Assembly (NCBI RefSeq): GCF_003704105.1
Contig: NZ_QUOQ01000008.1
Location: 62,001-126,000 of the forward strand
Source: Brevundimonas lutea
GTDB lineage: Bacteria > Pseudomonadota > Alphaproteobacteria > Caulobacterales > Caulobacteraceae
Length of the DNA stretch: 64,000 nt
Direction of reading: 5' to 3'
Positions 1 through 10,439 of this stretch are shown in pieces. The notes below the pieces were generated by a model, which was not told the DNA's origin, ran no database searches, and saw nothing but the letters and a program-made list of their open reading frames with translations. How positions within the stretch are numbered: position 1 is the first letter of the stretch; every line of letters begins with the position of its first letter. Position numbers and translations under genes: made by a program.

Positions 1-50
1 GCGAGGACGAGGCCTTGCGCGCACTATTCAGTCGGAGGGGAGGGGCGTGA
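1..50 (+). CDS. C-terminal end of an upstream gene (partial)
   Basis: An open frame from position 3 reads EDEALRALFSRRGGA and ends at TGA 48-50. Its stop overlaps the GTG start of the next gene (GTGA), so it is the 3' end of the preceding gene of the same operon. In Bat-type operons the gene before a BatA-like protein is often a DUF58 protein. That identity is inferred from gene order only, because too little sequence is present to test it. Confidence 0.55.
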   Translation, partial: EDEALRALFSRRGGA

Positions 51-1183
51 CGCCAACCCTGCTGGCGCCGCTGGGACTGGTCGGGCTGGCCGCCCTGGCC
101 ATCCCGCTGATCATCCATATCGCGCGTCGCAACGAGAGCCGCACGGTCCAGTTCGCCGCGATGCGCTGGCTGGAGGCGCGGCCGCGTCCAAGACGGCGGG
201 TTCGCTTCGACGAGCTTTGGCTGCTGGCTATCCGACTAGCACTGCTGATCCTGGTCGCGCTGTGGCTAGCCCAGCCCGCGCTGTTCGGGGTGACCGACGA
301 CCGGCCGGTGGTGGCGGTGACGCCCGGCCTGTCCCCCGGCGCGGCGCCGGACATCGAGGGCGCTCGCCGGGTGTGGCTGGCGCCGGATTTTCCGGACCTG
401 GCCTCGCCGGCGCCTCCTGCTCCCGTCAATCCGATCAGTCTGCTCCGAGAACTGGACGCGCGCCTGCCGCCCGAAGCGTCCCTGACGGTGATCGCGCCGT
501 CGATCCTGGACGGCGTCGACGCCGAACGGCCGGTGCTGGCCCGATCGGTCGATTGGCGGGTGGTGGAGGCGCCGTCGCCGGCCGAGGTCGATCCGCCTGA
601 ACCGCCGCAACTGGTGGTGCGGCATGACGAAGCCCACGCCGGCGGCGCGCGCTATTTCCGGGCCGTGGCCGCGGCATGGACCGAGGCCGGTGAGCCGGCG
701 TTCGAGACGGCGGCGCTCGACGCACGCCTGCCGAACACGGACTCCGTGCTGGTCTGGCTGGCGTCCGGGCCGATGCCTGACCGCGTGGTCGGCTGGATCG
801 AGGGCGGCGGCGCCGCGATCATCTCAGACGAGATCGCCATCGGCGGACGCGGCGAGGGGGTCTGGCGAGACGACGACGGGGCGCAGATCGCCGAGCGTTA
901 TCGGCTCGGGAGCGGCTCGGCGCTCCGCTTGACCCGAGCCTTGGAGCCGCAGAGTTTTCCGCAGTTGCTTGAGCCCGAATTTCCGGATCGGTTGCGCGCG
1001 CTGATCGCGCCGCCACCCGAGCCGGCCCGGGTGAGGGCGGTCGACCATGCGCCGCTGTCCGGAGCCGCCCCCTATCCGCTGCCGCCGTTGGAAATGCGGT
1101 CGTGGCTGGCGGTGCTGATCGCGCTGCTGTTTGCGCTGGAGCGTTGGATGGCGACGCGCTCCCGGCGGGCGATCGCGGCATGA
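47..1183 (+). CDS. BatA-like membrane protein (aerotolerance regulator N-terminal domain)
   Basis: A 378-residue inner-membrane protein. It has a hydrophobic N-terminal segment (residues about 4-25), then a basic patch (RPRPRRR) and a second membrane segment (about 58-78). This is the arrangement of the BatA/aerotolerance-regulator N-terminal domain. A periplasmic Asp/Pro-rich middle follows, and a last membrane segment (about 350-367) lies before a basic tail. The GTG start overlaps the previous stop by 4 nt, and the stop overlaps the next ATG by 4 nt (ATGA), so translation is coupled. I see no von Willebrand MIDAS motif (DxSxS). In this family the protein is thought to act with a MoxR ATPase in envelope stress, but the specific role here is not known. 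Confidence 0.8.
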   Translation: MTPTLLAPLGLVGLAALAIPLIIHIARRNESRTVQFAAMRWLEARPRPRRRVRFDELWLLAIRLALLILVALWLAQPALFGVTDDRPVVAVTPGLSPGAAPDIEGARRVWLAPDFPDLASPAPPAPVNPISLLRELDARLPPEASLTVIAPSILDGVDAERPVLARSVDWRVVEAPSPAEVDPPEPPQLVVRHDEAHAGGARYFRAVAAAWTEAGEPAFETAALDARLPNTDSVLVWLASGPMPDRVVGWIEGGGAAIISDEIAIGGRGEGVWRDDDGAQIAERYRLGSGSALRLTRALEPQSFPQLLEPEFPDRLRALIAPPPEPARVRAVDHAPLSGAAPYPLPPLEMRSWLAVLIALLFALERWMATRSRRAIAA

Positions 1184-3360
1184 GCGCCTCTCCCATCCTG
1201 CTTGATCTACAGCGGGCCGCACGGGCTCGCGCGGCCTTGAACATGCTGGCGATCGGGGCGCCGCTGGCGCTTGCCGGAACGGCGGTGATCTGGCGGACGG
1301 CCGGGTGGCCGGCGGCGACCGTCATGGCCGCCGTCACGCTGGCGGCGACCTTCGGTGTCGCGTGGCTGAGAGCTCGGCGACTGGATCGCGGCTGGCTGAT
1401 CGCGGCGCTGGATGCCCGGTTGGCCGCGTTCGAGGACTCCTCGGGGTTGCTGTTCGAGGCGGACGACAAACCCGGTCTGGCGGGTCTGCAGCGGCGGCGG
1501 CTGGAGGCCCGGATCGCTGAGGCGCGAACGATCGATCTGAGACCGCCATGGGCGAGGCGCGAGATTCTGGCGGCCTGGGTGGCGGCGGCGATGGTTGTCG
1601 CCGCGAGTTTGCTGTGGCCGTCCGCGACCGGCAGCGTCGCGAGCGAGGCCGGGGAACGAGGCGCGGACAGCATCGGTCCCGTCCGCGTGGTCGAGCAGCG
1701 GATCCGCATCACGCCACCCGCCTATACCGGCCTGCCGGCGCGAGAGCAGTCAGAGCTGGACATCGAGGCGCCGGCCGGGTCGCGGATCGAGTGGGTCCTG
1801 GCGTTCTCCCGCACGCCCAAGGACGCGCGTCTCGCTTTCGTGGACGGCGGCACGATCGCGCTCGGTGAGGCTGGAACCGGGCTGAGCGCCGCCTACACGG
1901 CGACGGAGCCGACCCTGTACCGGATCGAGGCCGTCGGGCTGCGGCGCCGGCCGCTGAACCGGCTGGAGGTGATCGCCGATGCGCCGCCTGTGGTCAGCCT
2001 GATCTCGCCCGACAGCCAACTGACCCTGGCGACCGCCAGCCAGACCGCCTGGACGCCGGTGTTCGAGGCGACCGACGACTACGGCGTCCAGGCGACGGCG
2101 GCGCTGCGCGTCACCGTGACCGAGGGGGAGGGAGAGGCGACCACCTCGCGTACCCGCACCGTGCCGATTCGCGGCGAAGGCGAGCCGAAGCGGCGACGGT
2201 ACGCCCTTCCCCTGAACCTCGCGCGGGAGGGGCTGGCGCCGGGCGGCGATCTGATCGTTCAGCTGATCGTGCGCGATCAGCGCGCGGGCGGACCGCAGGA
2301 GGTTGAGGGTCCGAGCGCCATCCTGCGCTGGCCTCGTGACGTGGGTTTGGCCGAGGGGTTGGACGGCATGGCCGCCTCGACCATGCCGGCCTATTTCCGC
2401 AGCCAGCGCCAGATCATCATCGACGCCGAGGCCCTGATCGCCGAGCGAGCGCGCCTGACGGCCGAGGATTTCCTCGATCGCTCGAACGGGCTCGGCAACG
2501 ACCAGGCTCAGCTGCGCCTGCGCTATGGCCAGTTCATGGGTGAGGAGAGTGAGGGCGCGGGTTCGGGCGTCCTGGCCCTGCCGACCAATGACGCGCCGGC
2601 CGGACCGGCCCTGCCCTTGCACGACGCGGAAACGCCGGCCGCCGCCCCAGCGCCGGAGCATCACGCGGACGACGGCCACGATCACTCGGGCCATGATGAC
2701 GCGCCGGGCGCCGACACCGGGGCGGCGGCGGTCGACGGGGCGATGGACGTCGTGCGCCAGTTTGGTCATGTCCACGACGACAGCGACGCCGCCACCCTGT
2801 TCGACCCGGGCACGCGATCGACCCTGGCCCTGGCGCTGGACGCCATGTGGGCGTCCGAGCGGGCGCTGAGACAGGGTCTGCCGTCCGAAGCCCTGCCGCA
2901 CGCCAATCGCGCTCTCGATCTGCTGAAGGATGCGCAGCAGGCCACGCGCGTGTTCCTGCCGCGCACGGGGTCCGGCCCGCCGCCGATCGATCCGTCGCGG
3001 CGGCTGACGGGCGATCGGGAGGATATCGCGGTCGGGCCGCTGCCGCCTGTGAGCGTGACCGGGCTCGATCCGGTGCTGGTTGACGCGTGGACGGCGCTGG
3101 ACGCGCGGCCGGGCCGGCCGGCGGCGCCCGTGCCGCTGGACGCTCTGGCGCAGTGGGCTCGGCGCAATCGGGAGCGACTGGCCGACCCGCTGGCCCTGCT
3201 GGCGGCGATCGATGCCGTACGCGGTGACCCTGACTGCGCGGACTGTCGCCGCCGGTTGCGAGGCCTCGTCTGGAGCGCCTTCGATCCGCCCCCGGCGACG
3301 GCGACGCGGCGGCCGGGCCCCACGGTGCGCGGCGCCCGCTATCTGGAGGCGCTGAGATGA
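1180..3360 (+). CDS. DUF4175-like large membrane protein of the Bat operon
   Basis: A 726-residue protein. The chosen ATG at 1180 overlaps the previous stop (ATGA); an in-frame start 78 nt further upstream would lie inside the previous gene. It has a pair of N-terminal membrane segments (about residues 20-62) and a third near 130-148. A periplasmic part containing TPPAYTG follows, a motif I associate with DUF4175-type proteins, and then a long helical C-terminal region. A His/Asp cluster (EHHADDGHDHSGHDD, encoded around 2656-2700) could bind metal; this is an inference. CxxC pairs near the C-terminus (CADC) are also visible. The function is unknown. The position between BatA-like and another membrane protein suggests one envelope complex. 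Confidence 0.75.
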   Translation: MSASPILLDLQRAARARAALNMLAIGAPLALAGTAVIWRTAGWPAATVMAAVTLAATFGVAWLRARRLDRGWLIAALDARLAAFEDSSGLLFEADDKPGLAGLQRRRLEARIAEARTIDLRPPWARREILAAWVAAAMVVAASLLWPSATGSVASEAGERGADSIGPVRVVEQRIRITPPAYTGLPAREQSELDIEAPAGSRIEWVLAFSRTPKDARLAFVDGGTIALGEAGTGLSAAYTATEPTLYRIEAVGLRRRPLNRLEVIADAPPVVSLISPDSQLTLATASQTAWTPVFEATDDYGVQATAALRVTVTEGEGEATTSRTRTVPIRGEGEPKRRRYALPLNLAREGLAPGGDLIVQLIVRDQRAGGPQEVEGPSAILRWPRDVGLAEGLDGMAASTMPAYFRSQRQIIIDAEALIAERARLTAEDFLDRSNGLGNDQAQLRLRYGQFMGEESEGAGSGVLALPTNDAPAGPALPLHDAETPAAAPAPEHHADDGHDHSGHDDAPGADTGAAAVDGAMDVVRQFGHVHDDSDAATLFDPGTRSTLALALDAMWASERALRQGLPSEALPHANRALDLLKDAQQATRVFLPRTGSGPPPIDPSRRLTGDREDIAVGPLPPVSVTGLDPVLVDAWTALDARPGRPAAPVPLDALAQWARRNRERLADPLALLAAIDAVRGDPDCADCRRRLRGLVWSAFDPPPATATRRPGPTVRGARYLEALR

Positions 3361-5144
3361 GCGGCGCCGCGGGCATCGCGGCCCTCCTGATTGCCCTCGC
3401 GGTGATCGGGGGCGGGGTGAGTCTTGGGATGAAGCGTCGACGTGCGGAGGCGGCCGAGCGGGGGCCGATATGGCGGTTCGCCCTTCTTCTGGTTCTGCAG
3501 GTCGCGGCGGGGCTGGCTGTGTGGCTGACGCTGTTTCCGCCGCCGGGCGGACCGCGCGCCGGCGGTCTTGTGGTGGCCACGGCGGGCGCGCCGAAAGAGA
3601 TCGATGTCGGCGTCGGGGACACCCTGATCGCCTTGCCGCAAGCCGGGGAGGTCACCGGGGCGGAGCGGGCGCCCGACCTCGCGACCGCTCTGCGAAGACA
3701 TCCCGGTGTGGCCGCGATCCGGGTCGTCGGTCAGGGACTGACGGCGAGGGATCGCGCAGCGGGCGTCGATCGGGCCGTTCGATTTGATCCGCCGCCGCTG
3801 CCAGTCGGCGTGATTGCTCTCGACACACCCGGCCCAGGGGCGCCCGGCACGCCGTTCGCGCTGGCTGGCCGGGTGAATGGCGTCGATGGCGGCCTGGCCG
3901 AACTGATCAGTCCGGCCGGCGAGGTGCTCGCGCGACAGCGGTTGGCAGACCCGGGTGAGTTCAGCCTGGCCGCGGCAAGGGGCGTGGCCGGTGTGGCGCT
4001 CTATCAGCTGCGGATCGCGTCGGCCGACGAGCGGGTTGTCGAGACGCTCGATGTCGGGATCGAGAGCGTGGCCGTCCAACCGCCGCGTGTGCGGGTGCTC
4101 GCCGGGGCGCCGGGGCCGGAGCCTAGATTTTTGCGTGATTGGGCGGAACGTTCGGGCGTGGACCTTGAGGTTTCCTATGCGCTCGGCGCCGACGCGGCGC
4201 TGGGCGGAGCGGGCGGACGCCTAGGCTCCGGAACGCTCGGTGAAACAGATGTGTTGGTCGTGGACGAGCGTCGTTGGGAAGCGCTGTCGGAGGCGGAAAA
4301 ATCCGCGGTCAGGGGGGCGGTCGCCGACGGCATGGGGCTGCTGCTGCGACCGACCGGCCCCCTGTCTGCGGGCACGCGACGCGACTGGGCAAGCCTGGGG
4401 TTCGTGCTCGGGGTCGGCGATGGCGAGGTCCCGGTCAATCTCACCGAAGGCGAGGACGCCGCCATCGACCCCCCCACGCTGAGCCGCCGCGATCTCGATC
4501 TCGCGGCGTCCGGCGCGGTGACCGTCGCGTCGGATGCCGAGAGCGAGGTGCTGACTGCGTGGCGACCGGTCGGGCGCGGTCGTGTCGGAGTTTGGACCCT
4601 GGCCGACAGCTACGCCCTTGTGCTGACCGGTCGCAGCGATCTCCACGCGCGGCTGTGGGCTGAGACGATCAGCGCTCTGGCCCGACCGGTTGAGCGGGCG
4701 CCGGTCCGGGTCGAGGGGTGGCCGAGGCAGGGCGAGAGACTGGCGCTTTGCGATCTGCCGCCGGACGCCGAACTGGTCGGTCCTCAAGGCGTCGCGGCCT
4801 TGATCCCGGATAGCCGATCAGGAGGCTGCGCCGCGGCCTGGCCGTCCTCCAACGGGTGGATGTCGGTGCGGGCCGGCGGCGATGTCATCGGGTCGTTCCA
4901 TGCCGCGCCGACCGACCAGGGGAGGGCTCTGACGGCCTATGGGGACCGGCAGGCGACTATCGCGCTTTCCGGCGAGGCGCGGCGCGAAGTGCAGGCCGGT
5001 TCGACGACGCCGGGCTCGAGCTGGCCGTGGTTCGCGACGTGGCTCGCGCTGATGACCGCCCTGTGGGTGGTAGAGCGTCGACGATTTGGTCCTGCTGACG
5101 ACGCGGCGCCTGTCGCCACACCCAATCCAGAGCCTTCGCATTGA
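3357..5144 (+). CDS. Large membrane protein closing the Bat-type operon
   Basis: A 595-residue protein whose ATG overlaps the previous stop (ATGA). It has two N-terminal hydrophobic segments (about residues 4-24 and 41-60), a long extracytoplasmic region, and a C-terminal membrane segment containing WPWFATWLALMTALWVVERR. The middle has beta-rich, Ig- or carboxypeptidase-regulatory-like stretches. A region around residues 230-420 has alternating hydrophobic strands ending in glycines (VLVVDERRWEAL, GLLLRPTGPL), resembling a class I glutamine-amidotransferase-like fold; such domains occur in proteins of Bat operons. I cannot see a catalytic triad. The 152-bp gap after it holds a short GC hairpin (5182-5201) with no T-run. 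Confidence 0.8.
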   Translation: MSGAAGIAALLIALAVIGGGVSLGMKRRRAEAAERGPIWRFALLLVLQVAAGLAVWLTLFPPPGGPRAGGLVVATAGAPKEIDVGVGDTLIALPQAGEVTGAERAPDLATALRRHPGVAAIRVVGQGLTARDRAAGVDRAVRFDPPPLPVGVIALDTPGPGAPGTPFALAGRVNGVDGGLAELISPAGEVLARQRLADPGEFSLAAARGVAGVALYQLRIASADERVVETLDVGIESVAVQPPRVRVLAGAPGPEPRFLRDWAERSGVDLEVSYALGADAALGGAGGRLGSGTLGETDVLVVDERRWEALSEAEKSAVRGAVADGMGLLLRPTGPLSAGTRRDWASLGFVLGVGDGEVPVNLTEGEDAAIDPPTLSRRDLDLAASGAVTVASDAESEVLTAWRPVGRGRVGVWTLADSYALVLTGRSDLHARLWAETISALARPVERAPVRVEGWPRQGERLALCDLPPDAELVGPQGVAALIPDSRSGGCAAAWPSSNGWMSVRAGGDVIGSFHAAPTDQGRALTAYGDRQATIALSGEARREVQAGSTTPGSSWPWFATWLALMTALWVVERRRFGPADDAAPVATPNPEPSH

Positions 5145-5296
5145 AAAGTCGGCGCCAGCGCCAAGCGTGATGGCGACACATGCGGCCCTCAATGGGGCCG
5201 CCGGTAAACCCGCCGGGGTCGTGAGCCAAAAAACCGCATTGATCTGGTCGACCCGGCCACGCCAGATGGTGGCTTCGTTTCGAGCACGGAGGCCTC

Positions 5297-6907
5297 ATGG
5301 CCGATCTGACGCCCGCCACGCCCGAGGGCGCCACGCCGCCGCCTCCCAAGCGCAACGCCTTCACGCGGTTCCTCGATACGGTGGAATGGCTGGGCAATCT
5401 GCTGCCGCACCCCGTGACTCTGTTCGCCATTCTGGCGCTGGGCATGGTGTTGCTGTCGGGGCTTTTCGGGGCGTTGGGTCTGGCGGTCGAGGATCCCCGG
5501 CCGGTCGGAGCCTCGGGCCGCGCCGACGACGGCATGATCCGGGCCGTCAGCCTGATGAGCGAGGACGGACTCCGGCGCATCTTCACCAGCCTGGTCGACA
5601 ACTTCACCAGCTTCGCGCCGCTGGGCGTGGTGCTGGTGGCCATGCTGGGCGTCGGGGTGGCCGAGCGTTCGGGACTGTTGTCGGCGGCGGTGCGCGGCAC
5701 GGTGCTGGCGGCGCCCCGGAATCTGGTGACCTTCATCATCGTGTTCGCCGGGATCATGTCCAACATCGCCTCGGAGATGGGCTATGTGGTGCTCATCCCC
5801 CTGGCCGGCGCGGTCTATTACTCCTTGGGCCGGCACCCGCTGGCGGGGATGGCCGCCGCGTTCGCGGGCGTGTCGGGCGGCTATGCGGCCAATCTGCTGA
5901 TCGGGACCATCGACCCGCTGCTGGCGGGCATCACCACCGAAGCGGCGCAGCTGATCGACCCCGACTATACGGTGGCGGTCACCGCCAGCTGGTATTTCAT
6001 GGCCGTCAGCGTGCCGATGATCGCGCTGATCGGCACCCTGGTCAGCACCTATATCGTCGAGCCCAAGATCGGTCCCTACGATCCCAAGGTGGCCGATCCC
6101 GAAGTGCTGAAGGGCTCGTCGCTCGATCCCCTGGAGGCCAAGGAGAAGAAGGGGTTGTGGGCCGCCGGCGCGGCCATGCTGGTCCTCTTCGCCCTGATGG
6201 CCCTGACCCTGTGGCCCGAGGGCGCCCTGCTGCGTGATCCCGAGACGGGTGACCGGCTGAGGTCGCCGTTCTTCTCGGGCTTCGTCACCTGGATCTTCCT
6301 GTTCTTCATTATGGTCGGCTTCGCCTATGGCCGCGTGGCGGGCACCATGAGGAACGACAAGGACATCATCGACGGCATGGCCTCGGCGGTGTCGACCCTG
6401 GGTCTGTACGTGGTCATCGTCTTCTTCGCGGCGCAGTTCGTGGCCTTCTTCGGCTGGTCGAACATCGGGGCGCTGACGGCGGTGACGGGCGCCACCTTCC
6501 TGGAATCCAGCGGACTGACCGGTCCGGCCATCTTCATCGGCTTCATCCTGATCTGCTGTCTGGTGAACCTGACCATCGGGTCGTCGTCGGCCCAGTGGGC
6601 GATGACGGCGCCGATCTTCGTGCCCATGCTGATGCTGGTCGGTTACTCGCCCGAGCTGATCGCCACCGCCTATCGGATCGGGGATTCGACCACCAACATC
6701 ATCACCCCGATGATGAGCTATTTCGGCCTGATCCTGGCCTGGGCGGTGCGTTACGACCGCAATGTCGGCATCGGCACCATGATCGCGATGATGCTGCCCT
6801 ATTCGATCTTCTTCACGATCGGCTGGGCCATCCTGTTCTTCGTGTGGGTGTTCGGCCTGGGCTTGCCGGTCGGTCCGGGATCACCGAGCTACTACAGCCT
6901 GGGCTAG
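5297..6907 (+). CDS. AbgT-family transporter
   Basis: A 536-residue polytopic membrane protein of the AbgT family. These proteins import p-aminobenzoyl-glutamate or export sulfonamide-like antimetabolites. Visible family features are the N-terminal VEWLGNLLPHP, the loop GIMSNIASEMGYVVLIPL, the re-entrant GGYAANLLIGTIDPLLAGI, and the second repeat with GSSSAQWAMTAPIFVPM and DSTTNIITPMM. About 11-13 hydrophobic segments are present, and the length is typical. The start is supported by GGAGG about six bases upstream of the ATG. It stands alone; the next gene converges on it with only 26 bp between. Substrate and direction of transport cannot be read from the sequence. Confidence 0.93.
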   Translation: MADLTPATPEGATPPPPKRNAFTRFLDTVEWLGNLLPHPVTLFAILALGMVLLSGLFGALGLAVEDPRPVGASGRADDGMIRAVSLMSEDGLRRIFTSLVDNFTSFAPLGVVLVAMLGVGVAERSGLLSAAVRGTVLAAPRNLVTFIIVFAGIMSNIASEMGYVVLIPLAGAVYYSLGRHPLAGMAAAFAGVSGGYAANLLIGTIDPLLAGITTEAAQLIDPDYTVAVTASWYFMAVSVPMIALIGTLVSTYIVEPKIGPYDPKVADPEVLKGSSLDPLEAKEKKGLWAAGAAMLVLFALMALTLWPEGALLRDPETGDRLRSPFFSGFVTWIFLFFIMVGFAYGRVAGTMRNDKDIIDGMASAVSTLGLYVVIVFFAAQFVAFFGWSNIGALTAVTGATFLESSGLTGPAIFIGFILICCLVNLTIGSSSAQWAMTAPIFVPMLMLVGYSPELIATAYRIGDSTTNIITPMMSYFGLILAWAVRYDRNVGIGTMIAMMLPYSIFFTIGWAILFFVWVFGLGLPVGPGSPSYYSLG

Positions 6908-6933
6908 GCCTGACGCGTGGCGCGGCCGGGCCT

Positions 6934-8868
<1,935 letters not shown>

Positions 8869-8941
8869 GGGCGGCCTCGGGCGTCAGAGGCCGGCACTGT
8901 CGCGGATGGTCGGGTGCGGGATCAAGGCGTCCCGCGAGTCT

Positions 8942-9787
8942 TCAGCGAGGCGGGCGCGGAGGTCGCGGCGGCGTGGGGACCGAGCTGGAGCCCGAACAGA
9001 CATTGACCCGCAGCCCGCGTGGCAAAACCGTGCCGCCGTCACCGCAGGCGCGGCTGATCTGTCCCTGCGTCACCGTGGCGCCGGTCAGATCGGCGCCGCG
9101 AATGTTGGTGCGGCGCATGTCGGCGTCGCGCAGATTGGCGCCGCGCAGGCTGGCGCCCTGGAAGCTGACGCCGGTCAACTGGGCGTCCTGGAAGTCAGCG
9201 CCGGGTAGGGACGCGCCCGAAAAATTGGCGCCGATCAGCGAGGAATCAGAGAAATCAGCATCGGCGCCCGACGCGCCGCGCAGGTCGGCGCTGAACATCT
9301 GGGAATCCGAGAAGTCGGCGTTGCGAATCTGGGCGCCGCGTAAATTGACGCCCACGAGTTCGGAGTCGGACAAATCGGCCCCGGTCAGATTGGTTGAGGA
9401 GAAATTGGCTCCCATCGCCTCCGAGCCGGAAAGATTGGCGTTGACGAACTGGGCCCCTGAAAAGTTGGCCCCGACGATGCCGACGCCGGATAGGTCGGCG
9501 CGGGTGAAATTGCTGCCTGAGAAGTCCGACCCCACCAGCTCCGAGCCGCGCAGGGTGGCGCCGACCAGGGTGGCGCCAGCGAACCGGGCGTTGGTGAAGG
9601 TCGAACCGGCCAGATTGCGCCCCGACAGCTCGCAGCCCTGACACGAGCCGCCGATCGAGACCATGCGGGCCACCTGGCGCTCGTCCCAATAGATCGACTC
9701 GGCCGAAGCGACGGCCGGCAGGCAGGCGGCGGCCGCACCGATGAGGGCGGCGAGGGAGGCGCGGAACGGGGTGATCGAACGGATCAT
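8942..9787 (-). CDS. Secreted pentapeptide-repeat protein (first of a tandem pair)
   Basis: A 281-residue protein. I place the start at ATG 9787 because it gives a clean signal peptide (MIRSITPFRASLAALIGAAAACL...AVASA) with cleavage before ESIYWDE; a start 36 nt upstream would put a polar tail before it. The mature protein begins with SCQGCELSGRNLAG. It then has about 30 A(D/N)LxX pentapeptides (for example GADLSDSELVGVNLRGAQ), which should form a right-handed quadrilateral beta-helix in the periplasm. It ends with QGQISRACGDGGTVLP and a Pro/Arg tail (PTPPRPPRPPR). The next gene upstream encodes a smaller paralogue with the same cysteine motif and end. No enzymatic motif is visible. Function is unknown. 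Confidence 0.88.
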   Translation of the reverse strand: MIRSITPFRASLAALIGAAAACLPAVASAESIYWDERQVARMVSIGGSCQGCELSGRNLAGSTFTNARFAGATLVGATLRGSELVGSDFSGSNFTRADLSGVGIVGANFSGAQFVNANLSGSEAMGANFSSTNLTGADLSDSELVGVNLRGAQIRNADFSDSQMFSADLRGASGADADFSDSSLIGANFSGASLPGADFQDAQLTGVSFQGASLRGANLRDADMRRTNIRGADLTGATVTQGQISRACGDGGTVLPRGLRVNVCSGSSSVPTPPRPPRPPR

Positions 9788-9822
9788 GCCCTGTCCATGA
9801 CTCGGGCTAGCCTTGGGCGCCA

Positions 9823-9831
9823 CTTAAATCG
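9823..9831. promoter_or_regulatory. Single CTTAAATCG half-site upstream of the pentapeptide gene
   Basis: The AT-rich 9-mer CTTAAATCG lies 36 bp upstream of the first pentapeptide gene. The same 9-mer forms both arms of the perfect inverted repeat at 54397-54426 upstream of another secreted repeat protein. Here only one arm is present. It could be a half-operator or chance. Confidence 0.25.
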
Positions 9832-9872
9832 CGGTAAGGTCAGAGGCTTAGGCATGGCCCCCCGCGCGGCAT

Positions 9873-10376
9873 TCAGCAGCTGGGAACGCTCAGTCCGCCC
9901 GGCAGCACGGTGGCGGCGTCGCCGCAGGCGCGGTTCAGCTGACCCTGGGTCAGGCCGGTGGCGCGATCCAGCTGGGCGCCCGACAGGTTGGTGCCGCTGA
10001 GGGCCGCGCCGGAGAAGTTGGCGCCCTGCAGATAGGTCCCGACGAAGCTGGCGTTGGTCAGGTCGGCGCCCGAGAAGTTCGAGCCGGAGAAGACACCGCC
10101 ATAGGCCTCGACATCGCGCAGGTCGGCGTTGGAGAAGCGGGTCCGGTTCATCACCGACAGGCTGAGGTCGGCCTGGCGCAGGCGTGCCCCGGCGAAGTTG
10201 CGGCCGGCGCCCTCGAAGCCCGACAATTCAGCCTGGAACAGGTTGCAGCCGGGGCAACTGGCCCCGCCCCGCACCCGCTCGATCTGGCCGGCGTTCTGAG
10301 CCTGGGCGGGCAGGGCGGCGACGCCGAGAGCGAGGACGGCCAGAATCGAGGCGAAGGGGGCAGCGGCGAACTTCAT
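9873..10376 (-). CDS. Secreted pentapeptide-repeat protein (second of the pair)
   Basis: A 167-residue paralogue of the preceding protein. The ATG at 10376 is chosen because GGAGA precedes it and it opens a signal peptide (MKFAAAPFASILAVLALGVAALPAQAQ). The mature N-terminus carries SCPGCNLFQAELSG, followed by about 14 pentapeptides (ADLRDVEAYGG, GADLTNASFVG, GANFSGAALSG). It ends with QGQLNRACGDAATVLPGGLSVPSC. The shared SCxGC start, the RACGD...TVLP end and the terminal cysteine suggest disulfides that close both ends of the beta-helix. It is 85 bp upstream of its paralogue and probably cotranscribed with it. Function is unknown. Confidence 0.88.
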   Translation of the reverse strand: MKFAAAPFASILAVLALGVAALPAQAQNAGQIERVRGGASCPGCNLFQAELSGFEGAGRNFAGARLRQADLSLSVMNRTRFSNADLRDVEAYGGVFSGSNFSGADLTNASFVGTYLQGANFSGAALSGTNLSGAQLDRATGLTQGQLNRACGDAATVLPGGLSVPSC

Positions 10377-10439
10377 GGTTGGGTCTCCGAAGATTTCGCC
10401 ATCCGACAAGCAAGAAGCGCGCCGTGCCGATTTGGGAAG

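Noticed and set aside
1750..2901. Long minus-strand open frame opposite the DUF4175-like gene
   Set aside because: A shadow frame: Arg/Gly/Gln-rich translation, no start signals, and a real gene on the other strand.
9000..9640. Short regularly spaced DNA repeats, at first suggestive of a CRISPR-like array
   Set aside because: The period is 15 bp and the repeats are degenerate; they encode pentapeptide repeats in one continuous frame.
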